Positions 35,968 through 47,135 of a stretch of DNA of 49,495 bases are shown here, in pieces (position 1 is the first letter of the stretch; each line of letters starts with the position of its first letter). The position numbers and the translations under genes are program-made. Origin of the DNA: Burkholderiales bacterium. GTDB lineage: Bacteria; Pseudomonadota; Gammaproteobacteria; Burkholderiales; Burkholderiaceae. The DNA lies in assembly GCA_026225235.1 (NCBI GenBank), contig JAMFSK010000135.1:1-49495 (forward strand), in the 5' to 3' direction. The notes under the pieces are model-generated. The model saw only the letters and a list, made by a program, of their open reading frames with translations, searched no databases and had not been told where the DNA came from.

Positions 35968-36870
35968 TTAGTTGAGCCGAGCGTGGTAAGCCGGCAGCGA
36001 GTCAACCGGGCGCCGGGTGGCTTTGGCATAGAGCGCGAGCATGTCCGGCTGCCGGCGTCGCAGATCGTCGAGCCGCCCCGCGGTGATCGGGTGGGCAGCC
36101 GCGAGTTCAACCGGCATGCGCCGGTCCAGACTCTCGACACGCTGCCAGAAGCCCAGCGCGGCACGCGGATCGAAGCCCGCACGCGCGGCGATCTCGGTGC
36201 CGATCACGTCGGCCTCGCGCTCGTCGTCCGCGCTGTAGCGCACGTCCGGAAAGCCCTCGCCGGTATCGAAATCGAAATCGCCGATACCGAATAGCTGCGG
36301 CGCACTCAGGGTGCCGCGGTTGAGCCGTTCCATCCGCTCGTCGACCATCACGCGCGCATGCTGACGCAGGGCGTGGGCAATCTCATGGCCGATCAGCATC
36401 GCCATTTCGTCGTCGGTCGGGTGGAGCTTGTCGAGCAATCCCGTGAACACCACCACTTTGCCACCCGGCATGCAATACGCATCGACGCGCGGCGCGCGCA
36501 CCAGATTGACTTCCCAGTTCCAGTTGCGCGAGCGGTCGTTCCACTTGAGCGCATAGGGCATCAGGTTGTCGACCACATCGTGCACATGCTTTACGCGCGC
36601 GTCGGTCTGCGGCAGCAACCGCCGCTGCGCGGTGGCATCGGCGATCAGTTGCCGATATTCGATCATGGCGATTTGTTCGAGCATCGCATCGGCGGCCGGC
36701 CCGCGCATCGCCATCGGATTGCCGACGCGCAGATCGCCATTCGGATCGCGACTGTCCAGCCGCGGGATTTCTTCGGCGTGGGCAACGCGTGCGCCCGGCA
36801 TGATCGACGCGACAACGCTGGCCGCGATCATCGCAAGCAGAGCACGGGCGTGTCGTGCGACGGACTTCAT
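35968..36870 (-). CDS. M48-family periplasmic metalloprotease
   Basis: This 300-residue protease has a cleavable signal peptide (about 1-32, ending ARVAHA). The zinc site HEIAH is at 162-166 (His162, Glu163, His166), and the third ligand region is EREADVIGTEIAARAG. It resembles the LoiP/YcaL/BepA group of periplasmic M48 enzymes, though without TPR repeats. These act on outer-membrane assembly or small substrates. I place the start at MKSVARHAR (36870); the frame runs further but that part overlaps the permease gene. The start overlaps the ampG stop by four bases (ATGA). Confidence 0.88.
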   Translation of the reverse strand: MKSVARHARALLAMIAASVVASIMPGARVAHAEEIPRLDSRDPNGDLRVGNPMAMRGPAADAMLEQIAMIEYRQLIADATAQRRLLPQTDARVKHVHDVVDNLMPYALKWNDRSRNWNWEVNLVRAPRVDAYCMPGGKVVVFTGLLDKLHPTDDEMAMLIGHEIAHALRQHARVMVDERMERLNRGTLSAPQLFGIGDFDFDTGEGFPDVRYSADDEREADVIGTEIAARAGFDPRAALGFWQRVESLDRRMPVELAAAHPITAGRLDDLRRRQPDMLALYAKATRRPVDSLPAYHARLN

Positions 36871-38312
36871 TGTCGGGCTCCCCACGGCGCGATGCGAGGC
36901 AGCAGCAACATACCGGGAATGCCGAGCACGACACAGGCGAGAAAGAAGTCGAACCAGCCGATCTGCGCAACGGCAAAACCGGCCCCGGCGTTCGCGAAGG
37001 TGCGCGGCACCGAGGCAAGGCTGGTGAACAGCGCAAATTGCGTGGCGGTGTAGCGCGGATCGGTTGCCCGCGCAATATAGGCCGTGAATGCCGCGGTGCC
37101 CAGGCCTGCTGCACCGGCTTCGAGCGCGATGACGATGGCAAGGCCGCCGGGCGTCGGGCCATGATGCGCGAGCCACGCAAAGCCCAGCGACGACACCATC
37201 TGCAGGACACCGAAAATCCACAGGCCGCGGTTGATACCGATCTTGACCAGCCAGATCCCGCCCACCAGACCGCCAACCAGGCTCGCCCAGAACCCCACGG
37301 TCTTGGCGATCACGCCGATGGCGGTCTTCGTAAAGCCGAGATCAAGATAGAACGATGTCGCCAGCGAGGTCGACATGCTGTCGCCCAGCTTGTAGAGGAA
37401 GATAAAGCCCAGCACCAGCAGCGCGCCATGCCAGCCATCACGCGCGAGAAACTCGCGAAACGGCAGCACGATAGCCTGCTCGAGCGTCTTCGGCGGGGCA
37501 CCGTGGACCTCCGGCTCATGGATCACCAGGGTCATGATGATGCCTGGCAACATGAACGCCGCCGTCACGAGGAAGACGGTCTGCCACGGCAGGTGGTCGG
37601 CGAGGATTAGCGCGAGCGAACCGGGCACGAGGCCCGCGACCTTATACGCGTTGACGTGGATCGCCGTCCCGAGGCCCTGCTCGCGATCGGGCAGCAGTTC
37701 ACGGCGATAGGCATCAAGCACGATGTCCTGGCTGGCGCTAAAGAAGGCGAGCAGCGACGCGAGCGCTGCGATCGTCCAGAGCGCGTCGTGTGGCGAGAAA
37801 AACCCCATCGCACCGATCGTCACCATCACCAGCAACTGCGTGAGCAGCATCCAGCCGCGCCGACGGCCCGGACGCCAGACCCTGAGCGACGGCACGAAGC
37901 GGTCCATCAGCGGCGCCCAGACAAACTTCCACGTGTAGGGAAACTGGATCAGCGCGAACAGGCCGATCGCCTTGAGGTCGACCTCCGACGAGCGCAGCCA
38001 GGCCTGAACCAGATTGATCAGGACAAACAGGGGCAGCCCCGACGTGAACCCGAGAAAGACACAGATCAGCATCCGCCGGTTCAGGTAGACCCGCCAGCCC
38101 TCAGGCTGCGGGTCGCCCGGGGGAATCGTCTCAACCGATGCGGAAGGGGCGGAGGCCGAAGCGCCGTGCGTCGATCCATCGGACGTGGCCGCGCTGGACG
38201 GGGCTATACCCTGTTTCGACACCCCGGACATCGAGGCGCCCGGCGACGACACATCGGCCGGCGCGACAGACGGGGGTGCGGCGGCCAAGGTGTCTTCTTG
38301 CGGTGAAGTCAT
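36867..38312 (-). CDS. ampG: AmpG-like MFS permease (muropeptide import)
   Basis: This 481-residue major facilitator has about 12 hydrophobic segments. The AmpG family blocks are present: LNRRMLICVFLGFTSGLPLF near residue 75, LIQFPYTWKFVWAPLMDRF, and KTVGFWASLVGGLVGG. AmpG imports GlcNAc-anhydroMurNAc peptides for cell-wall recycling and for beta-lactamase induction. A Ser/Ala/Pro-rich N-terminal extension of about 70 residues precedes the first segment and is probably cytoplasmic. Its stop overlaps the protease gene by four bases. Confidence 0.9.
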   Translation of the reverse strand: MTSPQEDTLAAAPPSVAPADVSSPGASMSGVSKQGIAPSSAATSDGSTHGASASAPSASVETIPPGDPQPEGWRVYLNRRMLICVFLGFTSGLPLFVLINLVQAWLRSSEVDLKAIGLFALIQFPYTWKFVWAPLMDRFVPSLRVWRPGRRRGWMLLTQLLVMVTIGAMGFFSPHDALWTIAALASLLAFFSASQDIVLDAYRRELLPDREQGLGTAIHVNAYKVAGLVPGSLALILADHLPWQTVFLVTAAFMLPGIIMTLVIHEPEVHGAPPKTLEQAIVLPFREFLARDGWHGALLVLGFIFLYKLGDSMSTSLATSFYLDLGFTKTAIGVIAKTVGFWASLVGGLVGGIWLVKIGINRGLWIFGVLQMVSSLGFAWLAHHGPTPGGLAIVIALEAGAAGLGTAAFTAYIARATDPRYTATQFALFTSLASVPRTFANAGAGFAVAQIGWFDFFLACVVLGIPGMLLLPRIAPWGARQ

Positions 38313-38329
38313 GCAATATCAAAACGGTA

Positions 38330-38953
38330 TTAGAGGGCTCGAGTCACACGATAGACAGCAAGGCTACCACGCCAGTTGTGCCCCCAGTTGATCGTGGCCC
38401 CGTTGTGAAGCACCGCACGGTCGAGGATCTTCACACCGGCCTGGGTCGCCAGCGCCTCGAAGTCATGGATGGTCAGCACCCGTACGTTCGGCGTGTTGTG
38501 CCACTCGTAAGGCAGCGTCTTCGACACCGGCATGCGGCCATTGAGAATCGACAGCCGGTGCGACCAGTAGCCGAAATTCGGAAACGAGACAATCGCCTCA
38601 CGCGCGACTCTGACCGTTTCGCGCAGAATCGCCGCGGTCTGGTGAATGGTTTGCAACGTCTGCGAAAGAACCGCGAGATCGAAGCTCTGGTCCTCGAACA
38701 GACGCAGGCCATCCTCGAGGTTCTGCTGGATCACATGCACGCCCTTGCGCGCGGCCTCGAGGACACCCGCATCGTTGATCTCGATGCCATAGCCGCGCAC
38801 GCCCAGTTCCTCACCGAGCAGGGCCAGCAACGAACCATCGCCACAGCCAAGGTCCAGGACGGTCGAGCCGGGTTCGACCCAGCGCGCGATGACGCGAAAG
38901 TCGGCGCGCGGCGTCAGGTTGTCGATGACTTTGAGATAACCGTCGCGGTTCAT
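38330..38953 (-). CDS. metW: Methionine biosynthesis protein MetW
   Basis: This 207-residue protein has a SAM-dependent methyltransferase fold, opening with [20 protein letters not shown]. The MetW family blocks [12 protein letters not shown] and [16 protein letters not shown] follow. MetW acts with MetX, and some reports link it to enhanced acyltransferase activity. Its start overlaps the metX stop by four bases. Length is normal. Confidence 0.95.
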   Translation of the reverse strand: MNRDGYLKVIDNLTPRADFRVIARWVEPGSTVLDLGCGDGSLLALLGEELGVRGYGIEINDAGVLEAARKGVHVIQQNLEDGLRLFEDQSFDLAVLSQTLQTIHQTAAILRETVRVAREAIVSFPNFGYWSHRLSILNGRMPVSKTLPYEWHNTPNVRVLTIHDFEALATQAGVKILDRAVLHNGATINWGHNWRGSLAVYRVTRAL

Positions 38954-40098
38954 GCGCCGACCTCCTCGGCAATCCGCTCGTAATAGGCGCGGACGAGATT
39001 GTGATAACGGGGATCGTCGAGCAGGAAAGCATCGTGACCATGCGGTGCGTCGATCTCGCCATAGGTCACGGCCCGCTTGTGGTCGAGCAGGGCCTTGACG
39101 ATTTCGCGCGAACGCGCGGGCGCGAAACGCCAGTCTGTGCCGAACGAGATCACGAGGTATTGCGCAGTGGTCTCGGCGAGCGCGGCGGTCAGATCGCCGT
39201 TGTGCGCCTTGGCCGGATCGAAATAGTCGAGTGCGCGGGTGATCAGCAGATACGTGTTGGCGTCGAAGAAGTCGGCGAACTTGTCGCCCTGGTACCGCAG
39301 ATACGACTCGACCTCGAACTCGACCTCGAAATTGAAGTTGTAGGCGTCGAGCGCGCCTTCAGCGCGGCGCAGCGCACGGCCGAATTTCTCGGCCATATCG
39401 TCGTCGGACAGATAGGTGATATGGCCGATCATCCGCGCGACGCGCAGGCCGCGGCGTGGCTTGATGTTGTGCGCGTAGTAGTCGCCGCCATGAAAATCGG
39501 GATCGGACAGGATCGCCGAACGGGCCACTTCGTTGAAGGCAATGTTCTGAGCCGAGAGCTTCGGGGTCGAGGCCACGATGATGCAATGGCCGACCCGCTC
39601 GGGGTAGAGGATGCTCCAGGCGAGAGCCTGCATGCCGCCGAGACTGCCGCCCATCACGGCGGCAAAGCGCTCAATGCCGAATTCGTCGGCCACGCGCGCC
39701 TGCGCATTGACCCAGTCTTCGACCGTCACCACCGGGAAGCGCGCACCGTAAGGCTTGCCGCTCACGGGGTCGGGGCTCATCGGCCCGGTCGAGCCGAAGC
39801 ACGAGCCCAGGTTGTTGACCCCGATCACAAAGAACCGGTTGGTGTCGAGCGGCTTGCCGGGGCCCACCATATTGTCCCACCAGCCGATATTCTGCGGCGC
39901 GTCGGCATAGTGGCCGGCAACATGATGCGAGGCATTGAGTGCGTGGCAGACCAGTACGGCGTTCGAACGCTGCGCGTTGAGCGTGCCGTAAGTCTCGATG
40001 GTCAGACTGTAGTTCGCAATCGAGTGGCCACTTTGCAGATGCAAGGGCTCGGCGAACTGCAATTGACGGGGAACAACGATGCCGACAGATGAATCCAT
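38950..40098 (-). CDS. metX: Homoserine O-acyltransferase MetX
   Basis: This 382-residue alpha/beta-hydrolase transfers an acyl group to homoserine in methionine synthesis. The nucleophile is Ser152 in [13 protein letters not shown], and the His lies in [12 protein letters not shown]. Many MetX proteins from this part of the proteobacteria use succinyl-CoA and not acetyl-CoA; motif reading cannot decide. Translation starts at the ATG at 40098, behind a Shine-Dalgarno sequence caught in a hairpin. It overlaps metW by four bases. Confidence 0.95.
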   Translation of the reverse strand: MDSSVGIVVPRQLQFAEPLHLQSGHSIANYSLTIETYGTLNAQRSNAVLVCHALNASHHVAGHYADAPQNIGWWDNMVGPGKPLDTNRFFVIGVNNLGSCFGSTGPMSPDPVSGKPYGARFPVVTVEDWVNAQARVADEFGIERFAAVMGGSLGGMQALAWSILYPERVGHCIIVASTPKLSAQNIAFNEVARSAILSDPDFHGGDYYAHNIKPRRGLRVARMIGHITYLSDDDMAEKFGRALRRAEGALDAYNFNFEVEFEVESYLRYQGDKFADFFDANTYLLITRALDYFDPAKAHNGDLTAALAETTAQYLVISFGTDWRFAPARSREIVKALLDHKRAVTYGEIDAPHGHDAFLLDDPRYHNLVRAYYERIAEEVGA

Positions 40099-40102
40099 GG
40101 CT

Positions 40103-40168
40103 CCACCATAAGGTGGCTAAAGCGTCGGCTGATGCAAGCGGTGTGCGCTGCCGACAACCGCTTTAGCC
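40103..40168 (-). promoter_or_regulatory. Structured metX leader hiding the ribosome site
   Basis: On the minus strand a 9-bp stem GGCUAAAGC/GCUUUAGCC (40168-40160 with 40123-40115) is followed by a 4-nt bulge on one side. A 6-bp stem GUCGGC/GCCGAC and a small AGCG/CGCU hairpin lie inside it. Directly after, CCACC-UUAU-GGUGG (40116-40103) pairs the ribosome site 4 bases before the AUG. The two structures share 40115 and 40116. I know no named family that matches. Confidence 0.5.
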
Positions 40169-40331
40169 GAATTTATCCGAACCCCCGCGCGGTCGAAACC
40201 GCCCGGAAATTCACGCGCCCGCAATCGTGTCATCAAATCGGCGCGTCTGTTCAAGGGTGCCAGTATAGCCGATCACCGCGCGCCGCCGCTGGGGTGGCGG
40301 GGAGCACAGTGACTGGCGAGGCACCGGTGCT

Positions 40332-41021
40332 TCAGTTCAGCATGATGCGGATCAGCGCGTCGGCGTGCTCGCCCGGCGGCCTGGCGAAACCTGTCTTGGC
40401 GTAACGCTGCCAGCGGCCCAGCACGAAGCTGATCACGAGGTTGGCGCGCAGCGCCGGATCGAAGTCGGGCGGCAGCGGCACCTCCTTCGAGCTGACGGCA
40501 ATCTTCAGGCATTGGCGCAACGACGCTTCGATCCGGTCGATGGTCTGGTTGATCCGTTCGTTGAGCCTTTCGTGCTCCCCCACGAGCGCCTCGCCGGTCA
40601 GCACCCGCGTCATGCCCGGATTCTTTTCGGCAAAACCCAGCAGCATCATCACGATCGCGCGGACTTGAAGGATCCCGTTATCTTCCTTGCCCGTGATTTG
40701 GTTGATCAGCCCGAACACCGTCTGCTCGATGAATTCGATCAGGCCCTCGAACATCTGGGCCTTGCTCGCGAAGTGACGGTAGAGCGCCGCTTCCGAGACC
40801 GACAGCCGCGCCGCGAGGGCCGCCGTCGTGATTTTTTCGCTCTTCGGCGACTCGAGCATCGCCGCCAGCGTCTGCAGGATCAGCACCCGACGCTCCCCGG
40901 GCTTGAGCCGCGGCGCGCGAGCGGGGGCAGCCGGCGCGGCCAGACTGGGCTGGCCGGTATAAGCCGGTTCGGGACGGTCGTCCCCGTTTGCGGCAGCGTC
41001 TTCTGGAATTGTATGCTGCAT
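40332..41021 (-). CDS. slmA: Nucleoid occlusion factor SlmA
   Basis: This 229-residue TetR-family protein binds specific chromosomal sites and blocks FtsZ assembly over the nucleoid. A Pro/Ala-rich N-terminal segment (1-38) is followed by the helix-turn-helix with TTAALAARLSVSEAALYRHF. The SlmA C-terminal domain contains FEGLIEFIEQTVFGLINQI. GAGGCGACCACC precedes the ATG at 41021. It stands between metX and the nucleotidase gene. Confidence 0.92.
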   Translation of the reverse strand: MQHTIPEDAAANGDDRPEPAYTGQPSLAAPAAPARAPRLKPGERRVLILQTLAAMLESPKSEKITTAALAARLSVSEAALYRHFASKAQMFEGLIEFIEQTVFGLINQITGKEDNGILQVRAIVMMLLGFAEKNPGMTRVLTGEALVGEHERLNERINQTIDRIEASLRQCLKIAVSSKEVPLPPDFDPALRANLVISFVLGRWQRYAKTGFARPPGEHADALIRIMLN

Positions 41022-41092
41022 GGTGGTCGCCTCGTTTCAAGCCAAAGCCTGCCGTCGGTCGGGTGCCTGGAGCGGCGCCCGCGAGCATGTTC

Positions 41093-41869
41093 TCAAAGCG
41101 ATTTTATCGAACGAATTCGTCGGTCGATATAGTGCGGTCGTCCACTTTCTCCCCGGCGTTGTACGTACCCCCCCGAGATGTCGGTCTGCCGGCCGACCGA
41201 GGGTGCCGGGGCGGCGTGGAGGTGGCCCACCATCCAGACCGTCCTGAGCCCGGTGCGCCGGTAGTGTTTGAGGTGCGTGCGGGTGTCTTCGACCAGCACG
41301 GCGTCGCGGTGCCGCACGCGAAGCTGACGCAAGGTACGCCGCAGCATGCCGTGATCGGGCTTGGATTGCCAGCCGCGCCGGTCGCGCATCTGCTCGACCG
41401 CGATCACCCGCTCGAAAGCGTGGCGCAGGCCCAGCAGGTCAAGCACCGCGAAGGCATAGGTTTCAGGCGCGTTGGTGAACAGGATCTTGCGACCCGGCAG
41501 GCGTCGCAGCGTCTGTGCGAGGCCCCGCTCGGTGCGCACCAGGCCCGCCAGGCTGTCGAACCGATGAACTTCGTTGAGGAATGCGGCCGCGTCGACCCCG
41601 TGCTTGCGCATCAGGCCGACCAGCACCGTACCGTAACGGCGGGTGTAGGCGGTGCGCAGCAGATCGGCTTCATCGCGTTCGAGCGCGAGCTCGCGGACGA
41701 TAAAGTCCGTCATCGCCGTGTTGATCCGCGGAAAGATCGCATACGACGCGTGATGCAGGGTGTTGTCGAGGTCGAACAGCCAGACCGGGCGGCCGGGTTG
41801 CGGGCGCACCCGCTTGAGGCGTGCGCGGGTCAGCAGGGCGCGCCGGTCCGGCGAATCGGAAACAGGCAT
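41093..41869 (-). CDS. HAD-family pyrimidine 5'-nucleotidase
   Basis: This 258-residue haloacid-dehalogenase phosphatase has the nucleophile motif WLFDLDNTLHH (Asp33, Asp35). The second motif is FTNAPE, and the last acidic block is DAVLVEDTRTHL. It matches the family annotated as pyrimidine 5'-nucleotidase that stands by argB and slmA in Burkholderia. The substrate is probably UMP or dUMP, not proven here. It lies 71 bases before slmA and 36 after argB. Confidence 0.85.
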   Translation of the reverse strand: MPVSDSPDRRALLTRARLKRVRPQPGRPVWLFDLDNTLHHASYAIFPRINTAMTDFIVRELALERDEADLLRTAYTRRYGTVLVGLMRKHGVDAAAFLNEVHRFDSLAGLVRTERGLAQTLRRLPGRKILFTNAPETYAFAVLDLLGLRHAFERVIAVEQMRDRRGWQSKPDHGMLRRTLRQLRVRHRDAVLVEDTRTHLKHYRRTGLRTVWMVGHLHAAPAPSVGRQTDISGGYVQRRGESGRPHYIDRRIRSIKSL

Positions 41870-41905
41870 GGACGGGCGCGCGAGCCGCGAGTGGGGGTGG
41901 GGTGC

Positions 41906-43578
<1,673 letters not shown>

Positions 43579-43580
43579 CC

Positions 43581-43778
43581 ATGACCAAGATCAGACTCGA
43601 TTGTCACCACGCACACCGGCTTGCCGTCGAATCGATGGATCGGCCCTTGTCGTGGCACGAGCGCCTGCGGCTGCGGTTTCATCTGTTCGCCTGCGATATG
43701 TGCACGTCGTTCGTGCAGCAGATGGGGGTGCTGCGTCATTCGATGCGCGAGTGGGGCAGCGAGGACGATCCGCGCTGA
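43581..43778 (+). CDS. Small zinc-finger anti-sigma factor-like protein
   Basis: This 65-residue protein has Cys8-His9 and CDMC near residues 38-41 (in FHLFACDMCTSF). That is a His-x3-Cys-x2-Cys-like pattern as in ZAS-type anti-sigma factors (zf-HC2). It has no membrane segment, so it would act in the cytoplasm, perhaps sensing redox or thiol stress. It starts 2 bases after the sigma factor gene, so they are surely co-transcribed. Its brevity suggests that it holds the sigma factor by the zinc domain alone. Confidence 0.78.
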   Translation: MTKIRLDCHHAHRLAVESMDRPLSWHERLRLRFHLFACDMCTSFVQQMGVLRHSMREWGSEDDPR

Positions 43779-43901
43779 GCATCGGAGGCATCGTGGCATC
43801 GCAGCGGCGAGGTGCCGCGGCCACGATCGTTGGCGCGCGACAAATTGTCGCAGTCGGCCAGCGCGAGCGGGTTTCAGGGCCTGAACCGTTACACTGACCA
43901 G

Positions 43902-45167
43902 ATGACCCGTTTCAACAGCCCGCGCGTCAACCTGCGCCAGTTGTTCTGGCTGCGGTGCCTTGCAATCGCCGGCCAGCTGCTGACCATTGCCTGCGTGCAG
44001 AATCTGCTCGGCGTGCATCTGCCGCTCGCCGCCATGCTGTTTGTCATCGCGCTCGAGGCCCTCTTCAACGCATCGACGTTCTGGCGAGCCAATCAAGCCC
44101 GCACCGAAAGCGATCGCGAAGTGTTCGGACAGTTGTTCGTCGACCTCGGCACGCTGTCGGTCTTGTTGTTCTTGTCGGGCGGCACGACCAATCCCTTCGT
44201 GTCCCTCTATTTGCCCGCGCTCGCGATCGCTGCGGCCGTGCTGCCCTGGCGGCTCGCGCTGATTCTCGCGGCATTTGCGCTCGGCTGCTATAGCTTGCTC
44301 GCATTCGAATCGATCCCCCTGAACATCGACGAGATGGGCAATCTGTTCGACTATTACCGGACCGGCGCGTGGATCAACTTCGTCATCAGCGTCGGCTTGA
44401 TCGCGTGGTTCGTGGCGCGCATGTCGGGCACGCTGCGCGCACGCGACGCGGCCCTCGCCAGCGCCCAGCAACAGTTATTGCGCGACGAGCGGGTGGTCGC
44501 TCTCGGCGCGCAGGCCGCGAGCATCGCGCATGAAATGGGCACGCCGCTGTCGACCATTGCGTTGCTCGCCGAAGAGCTCCGCTTTGCGTCCGATGCGGGC
44601 AAGCAGTCGGGCAAGGACACGAGCCTGTCGCTATACCGCGAGGACCTGCAGATCCTCGAGCAGCAGATCGCCCTGTGCCGTTCGGCCCTCGCGCGGCTCC
44701 AGTCGCGCGCGGCCTCGCCCGAGCGGCAGTGGCTCGGGCGCTGGCTTCATGGGTTCGCGCAGCAATGGCGGCTGCGGCATCCGCAAGTTGTATTCGAATT
44801 GCGCTGCGCGGTGGCGTTTGACTCGATGCGAATCGAAGATACGGTCGCGGTCGGTCAGACGCTGACGATCCTGCTCGACAACGCCGCGCATGTGAGCCGT
44901 GAATTTGTCACGCTCACAGTGGACCGGGTCGAAGACAAGCTGAGCTTAACGGTCGAAGATCGTGGCCCCGGCATCGCCGCTCCTCTGCGTGCACAACTCG
45001 GAAAAGTGCCGGTGGTCAGCCGGCAGGGCGGTCATGGGGTGGGTCTGTACCTTGCGTTCGTGACCGCCGCGCGACTCGGCGGGGCAATCGAACTCGACGA
45101 CGCGGCGCCGCACGGCACCCGGGCCACCCTGACACTCCCCTGCCTCGAAGGCGCGCATGACGGATGA
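43902..45167 (+). CDS. regB: RegB/PrrB-type redox sensor histidine kinase
   Basis: This 421-residue membrane kinase has about six hydrophobic segments (15-170). The family quinone-linked motif GGTTNPF is at 93-99. The H-box ASIAHEMGTPLSTIAL carries phospho-acceptor His210. Cys259 in EQQIALCRSAL is the position of the redox-active Cys of RegB. ATP motifs are DNAAHVS, EDRGPGIAAP and GHGVGLYLAF. RegB relatives monitor the quinone pool and oxygen state. I chose ATG 43902. Its response regulator follows in 24 bases. Confidence 0.9.
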   Translation: MTRFNSPRVNLRQLFWLRCLAIAGQLLTIACVQNLLGVHLPLAAMLFVIALEALFNASTFWRANQARTESDREVFGQLFVDLGTLSVLLFLSGGTTNPFVSLYLPALAIAAAVLPWRLALILAAFALGCYSLLAFESIPLNIDEMGNLFDYYRTGAWINFVISVGLIAWFVARMSGTLRARDAALASAQQQLLRDERVVALGAQAASIAHEMGTPLSTIALLAEELRFASDAGKQSGKDTSLSLYREDLQILEQQIALCRSALARLQSRAASPERQWLGRWLHGFAQQWRLRHPQVVFELRCAVAFDSMRIEDTVAVGQTLTILLDNAAHVSREFVTLTVDRVEDKLSLTVEDRGPGIAAPLRAQLGKVPVVSRQGGHGVGLYLAFVTAARLGGAIELDDAAPHGTRATLTLPCLEGAHDG

Positions 45168-45191
45168 AGTCCGTACTCTGGATGGCAGAAG

Positions 45192-45734
45192 ATGAAAAAC
45201 GCTAACTTCCTTGTGATCGACGACGACCCGGTTTTTGCCGGTGTGCTCGCGCGCGGGCTGACGCGGCGCGGCTATATCGTTTATGAAGCCCATGACGGCG
45301 CGAGTGCGCTGAGGCTGGTCAGCGCGATCCCGTTCGGCCAGATCACAGTTGATCTGAATCTCGGTGCCGACTCGGGCCTGGCGCTGATCGGCACGCTGCG
45401 CAGCGTGCAGCCGCGCGCGCGAATTCTCGTGTTGACGGGTTTCGCGAGCATCGCGACAGCCGTGCAGGCCGTAAAGGACGGCGCCGATAACTATCTCGCG
45501 AAGCCGGCGAACGTCGAGATGATTCTCGACGCGCTGCATGAAAATGCGAGTGTCGTGCGGGCAGAAGAAGAGCTCGAGCGCGCGACTCCTTTGTCGGTCG
45601 CCCGTCTTGAATGGGAGCATATCCAGCGCGTGCTCGCAGACAACGACGGCAACGTGTCGGCCACAGCGCGCGCGCTGAACATGCATCGGCGCACCTTGCA
45701 GCGCAAGCTGTCAAAGCGGCCGGTCAAACAATAA
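45192..45734 (+). CDS. regA: RegA/PrrA-type response regulator
   Basis: This 180-residue response regulator has acidic Asp10-Asp11, phospho-acceptor Asp54 (ITVDLNLGADSG) and Lys in YLAKPANVE. The RegA-type Fis-like helix-turn-helix ends VSATARALNMHRRTLQRKLS. RegA controls respiration and other redox-related genes when phosphorylated by RegB. The pair with regB is unmistakable. The ATG at 45192 lies 24 bases after the regB stop. It is convergent with hslU. Confidence 0.92.
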   Translation: MKNANFLVIDDDPVFAGVLARGLTRRGYIVYEAHDGASALRLVSAIPFGQITVDLNLGADSGLALIGTLRSVQPRARILVLTGFASIATAVQAVKDGADNYLAKPANVEMILDALHENASVVRAEEELERATPLSVARLEWEHIQRVLADNDGNVSATARALNMHRRTLQRKLSKRPVKQ

Positions 45735-45736
45735 GC

Positions 45737-45774
45737 CATGGGGCGAGCGACGCCAACGGGTGACGTCGCCCATG
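45737..45774. terminator. Hairpin between convergent regA and hslU
   Basis: CATGGG and a following GCGACG can pair with CGTCGCCCATG across 45737-45774. It lies between two convergent stops and may end transcription in both directions. It lacks a T-run, so a weak or factor-assisted terminator is more likely. Confidence 0.4.
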
Positions 45775-45788
45775 CGTGACGCGCTCCG

Positions 45789-47126
45789 TTACAGCACGTA
45801 GCGCGAGAGGTCCTCGTTCTCCGCCACTTCGTTCAGCGCGGCATTCACATAAGCTGCATCGACATGCACGGTGCGGCCCGAGTGATTCCCCGCGTCGAAC
45901 GAGACTTCTTCAAGCAGCTTCTCGATCACGGTGTACAGGCGCCGGGCACCGATGTTCTCGGTCTTCTCATTGACCGAGAATGCGATCTCCGCAAGACGAC
46001 GGATCCCATCGGGCGCGAACTCCAGCTGCACATCATCCGTCGCGAGCAGGGCCTGATACTGTTTCACCAGGCTCGCGTCGGTCTGCACGAGGATCGATTC
46101 AAAATCCTCGACGGACAGCGAATCGAGTTCGACACGAATCGGAAAGCGTCCTTGCAGTTCGGGAATCAGGTCGCTTGGCCGGGCCAGATGGAAAGCGCCG
46201 CTGGCGATAAACAAGATGTGGTCCGTCTTGATCATCCCGTACTTCGTGTTGATCGTCGTGCCTTCGACGAGCGGCAGCAGATCGCGCTGCACACCTTGAC
46301 GCGAGACCTCGCCACCGCCCACATCCGAGCGGGACGCGATCTTGTCGATTTCGTCGAGAAACACGATGCCGTTCTGCTCGACGTTCTGGATCGCCTTCGC
46401 CTTCACTTCCTCGTCGTTGAGCATCTTGGCGGCTTCTTCGTCGATCAGGAGCTTCATCGCCTCGTTCACACGGACCTTGCGACGCTGCTTCTTGCCGCTG
46501 CCGATGTTCGCGAACATGCCGCGGATCTGGTCGGTCATCTCTTCCATGCCCGGCGGACCCATGATGTCCATGCCCGGGGTCGGCATCTCGACATCGAGTT
46601 CGACTTCCTTGTCATCGAGCGCCCCTTCGCGCAGACGCTTGCGGAAGGTCTGCCGCGTCGTGTTGTCGACTTCTTCGGCCGGCATCGATCCGAAGCCACC
46701 CGGCGCACGCACCGGCGGGATCAGGATATCGAGCACGCGGTCTTCAGCACGGTCTTCGGCTTTGGCGCGCACCTTGCGCATCTCGACTTCGCGGGTCTGC
46801 TTGATCGCGATTTCGGCCAGATCGCGCACGATGCTGTCGACGTCGCGACCCACGTAACCGACTTCGGTGAACTTGGTCGCTTCAATCTTGATGAACGGCG
46901 CATCGGCGAGCTTCGCCAAGCGACGGGCGATTTCGGTCTTGCCGACGCCGGTCGGCCCGATCATCAGGATGTTTTTCGGGGTGATTTCCTGCCGCAGCGG
47001 CTCGGCGACCTGCTGACGGCGCCAACGGTTGCGCAACGCGACAGCGACCGCGCGCTTGGCCTTGCCCTGGCCGATGATGTGCTTGTCCAACTCCGAGACG
47101 ATCTCGGCGGGCGTCATATTGCTCAT
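45789..47126 (-). CDS. hslU: ATP-dependent protease ATPase subunit HslU
   Basis: This 445-residue AAA+ unfoldase feeds proteins to HslV. Walker A is [17 protein letters not shown], Walker B is [13 protein letters not shown], and the inserted I-domain contains a Gly/Met-rich stretch ([14 protein letters not shown]). The C-terminus, which docks to HslV, ends DLSRYVL, close to the usual sequence. Length is normal. It begins 9 bases after hslV ends. Confidence 0.98.
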   Translation of the reverse strand: MSNMTPAEIVSELDKHIIGQGKAKRAVAVALRNRWRRQQVAEPLRQEITPKNILMIGPTGVGKTEIARRLAKLADAPFIKIEATKFTEVGYVGRDVDSIVRDLAEIAIKQTREVEMRKVRAKAEDRAEDRVLDILIPPVRAPGGFGSMPAEEVDNTTRQTFRKRLREGALDDKEVELDVEMPTPGMDIMGPPGMEEMTDQIRGMFANIGSGKKQRRKVRVNEAMKLLIDEEAAKMLNDEEVKAKAIQNVEQNGIVFLDEIDKIASRSDVGGGEVSRQGVQRDLLPLVEGTTINTKYGMIKTDHILFIASGAFHLARPSDLIPELQGRFPIRVELDSLSVEDFESILVQTDASLVKQYQALLATDDVQLEFAPDGIRRLAEIAFSVNEKTENIGARRLYTVIEKLLEEVSFDAGNHSGRTVHVDAAYVNAALNEVAENEDLSRYVL

Positions 47127-47135
47127 GCGGGTTCC

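Noticed and set aside
40099..40330. Known SAM riboswitch before metX
   Set aside because: I could not find the conserved cores of SAM-I or SAM-II. The fold is reported as an unassigned leader instead.
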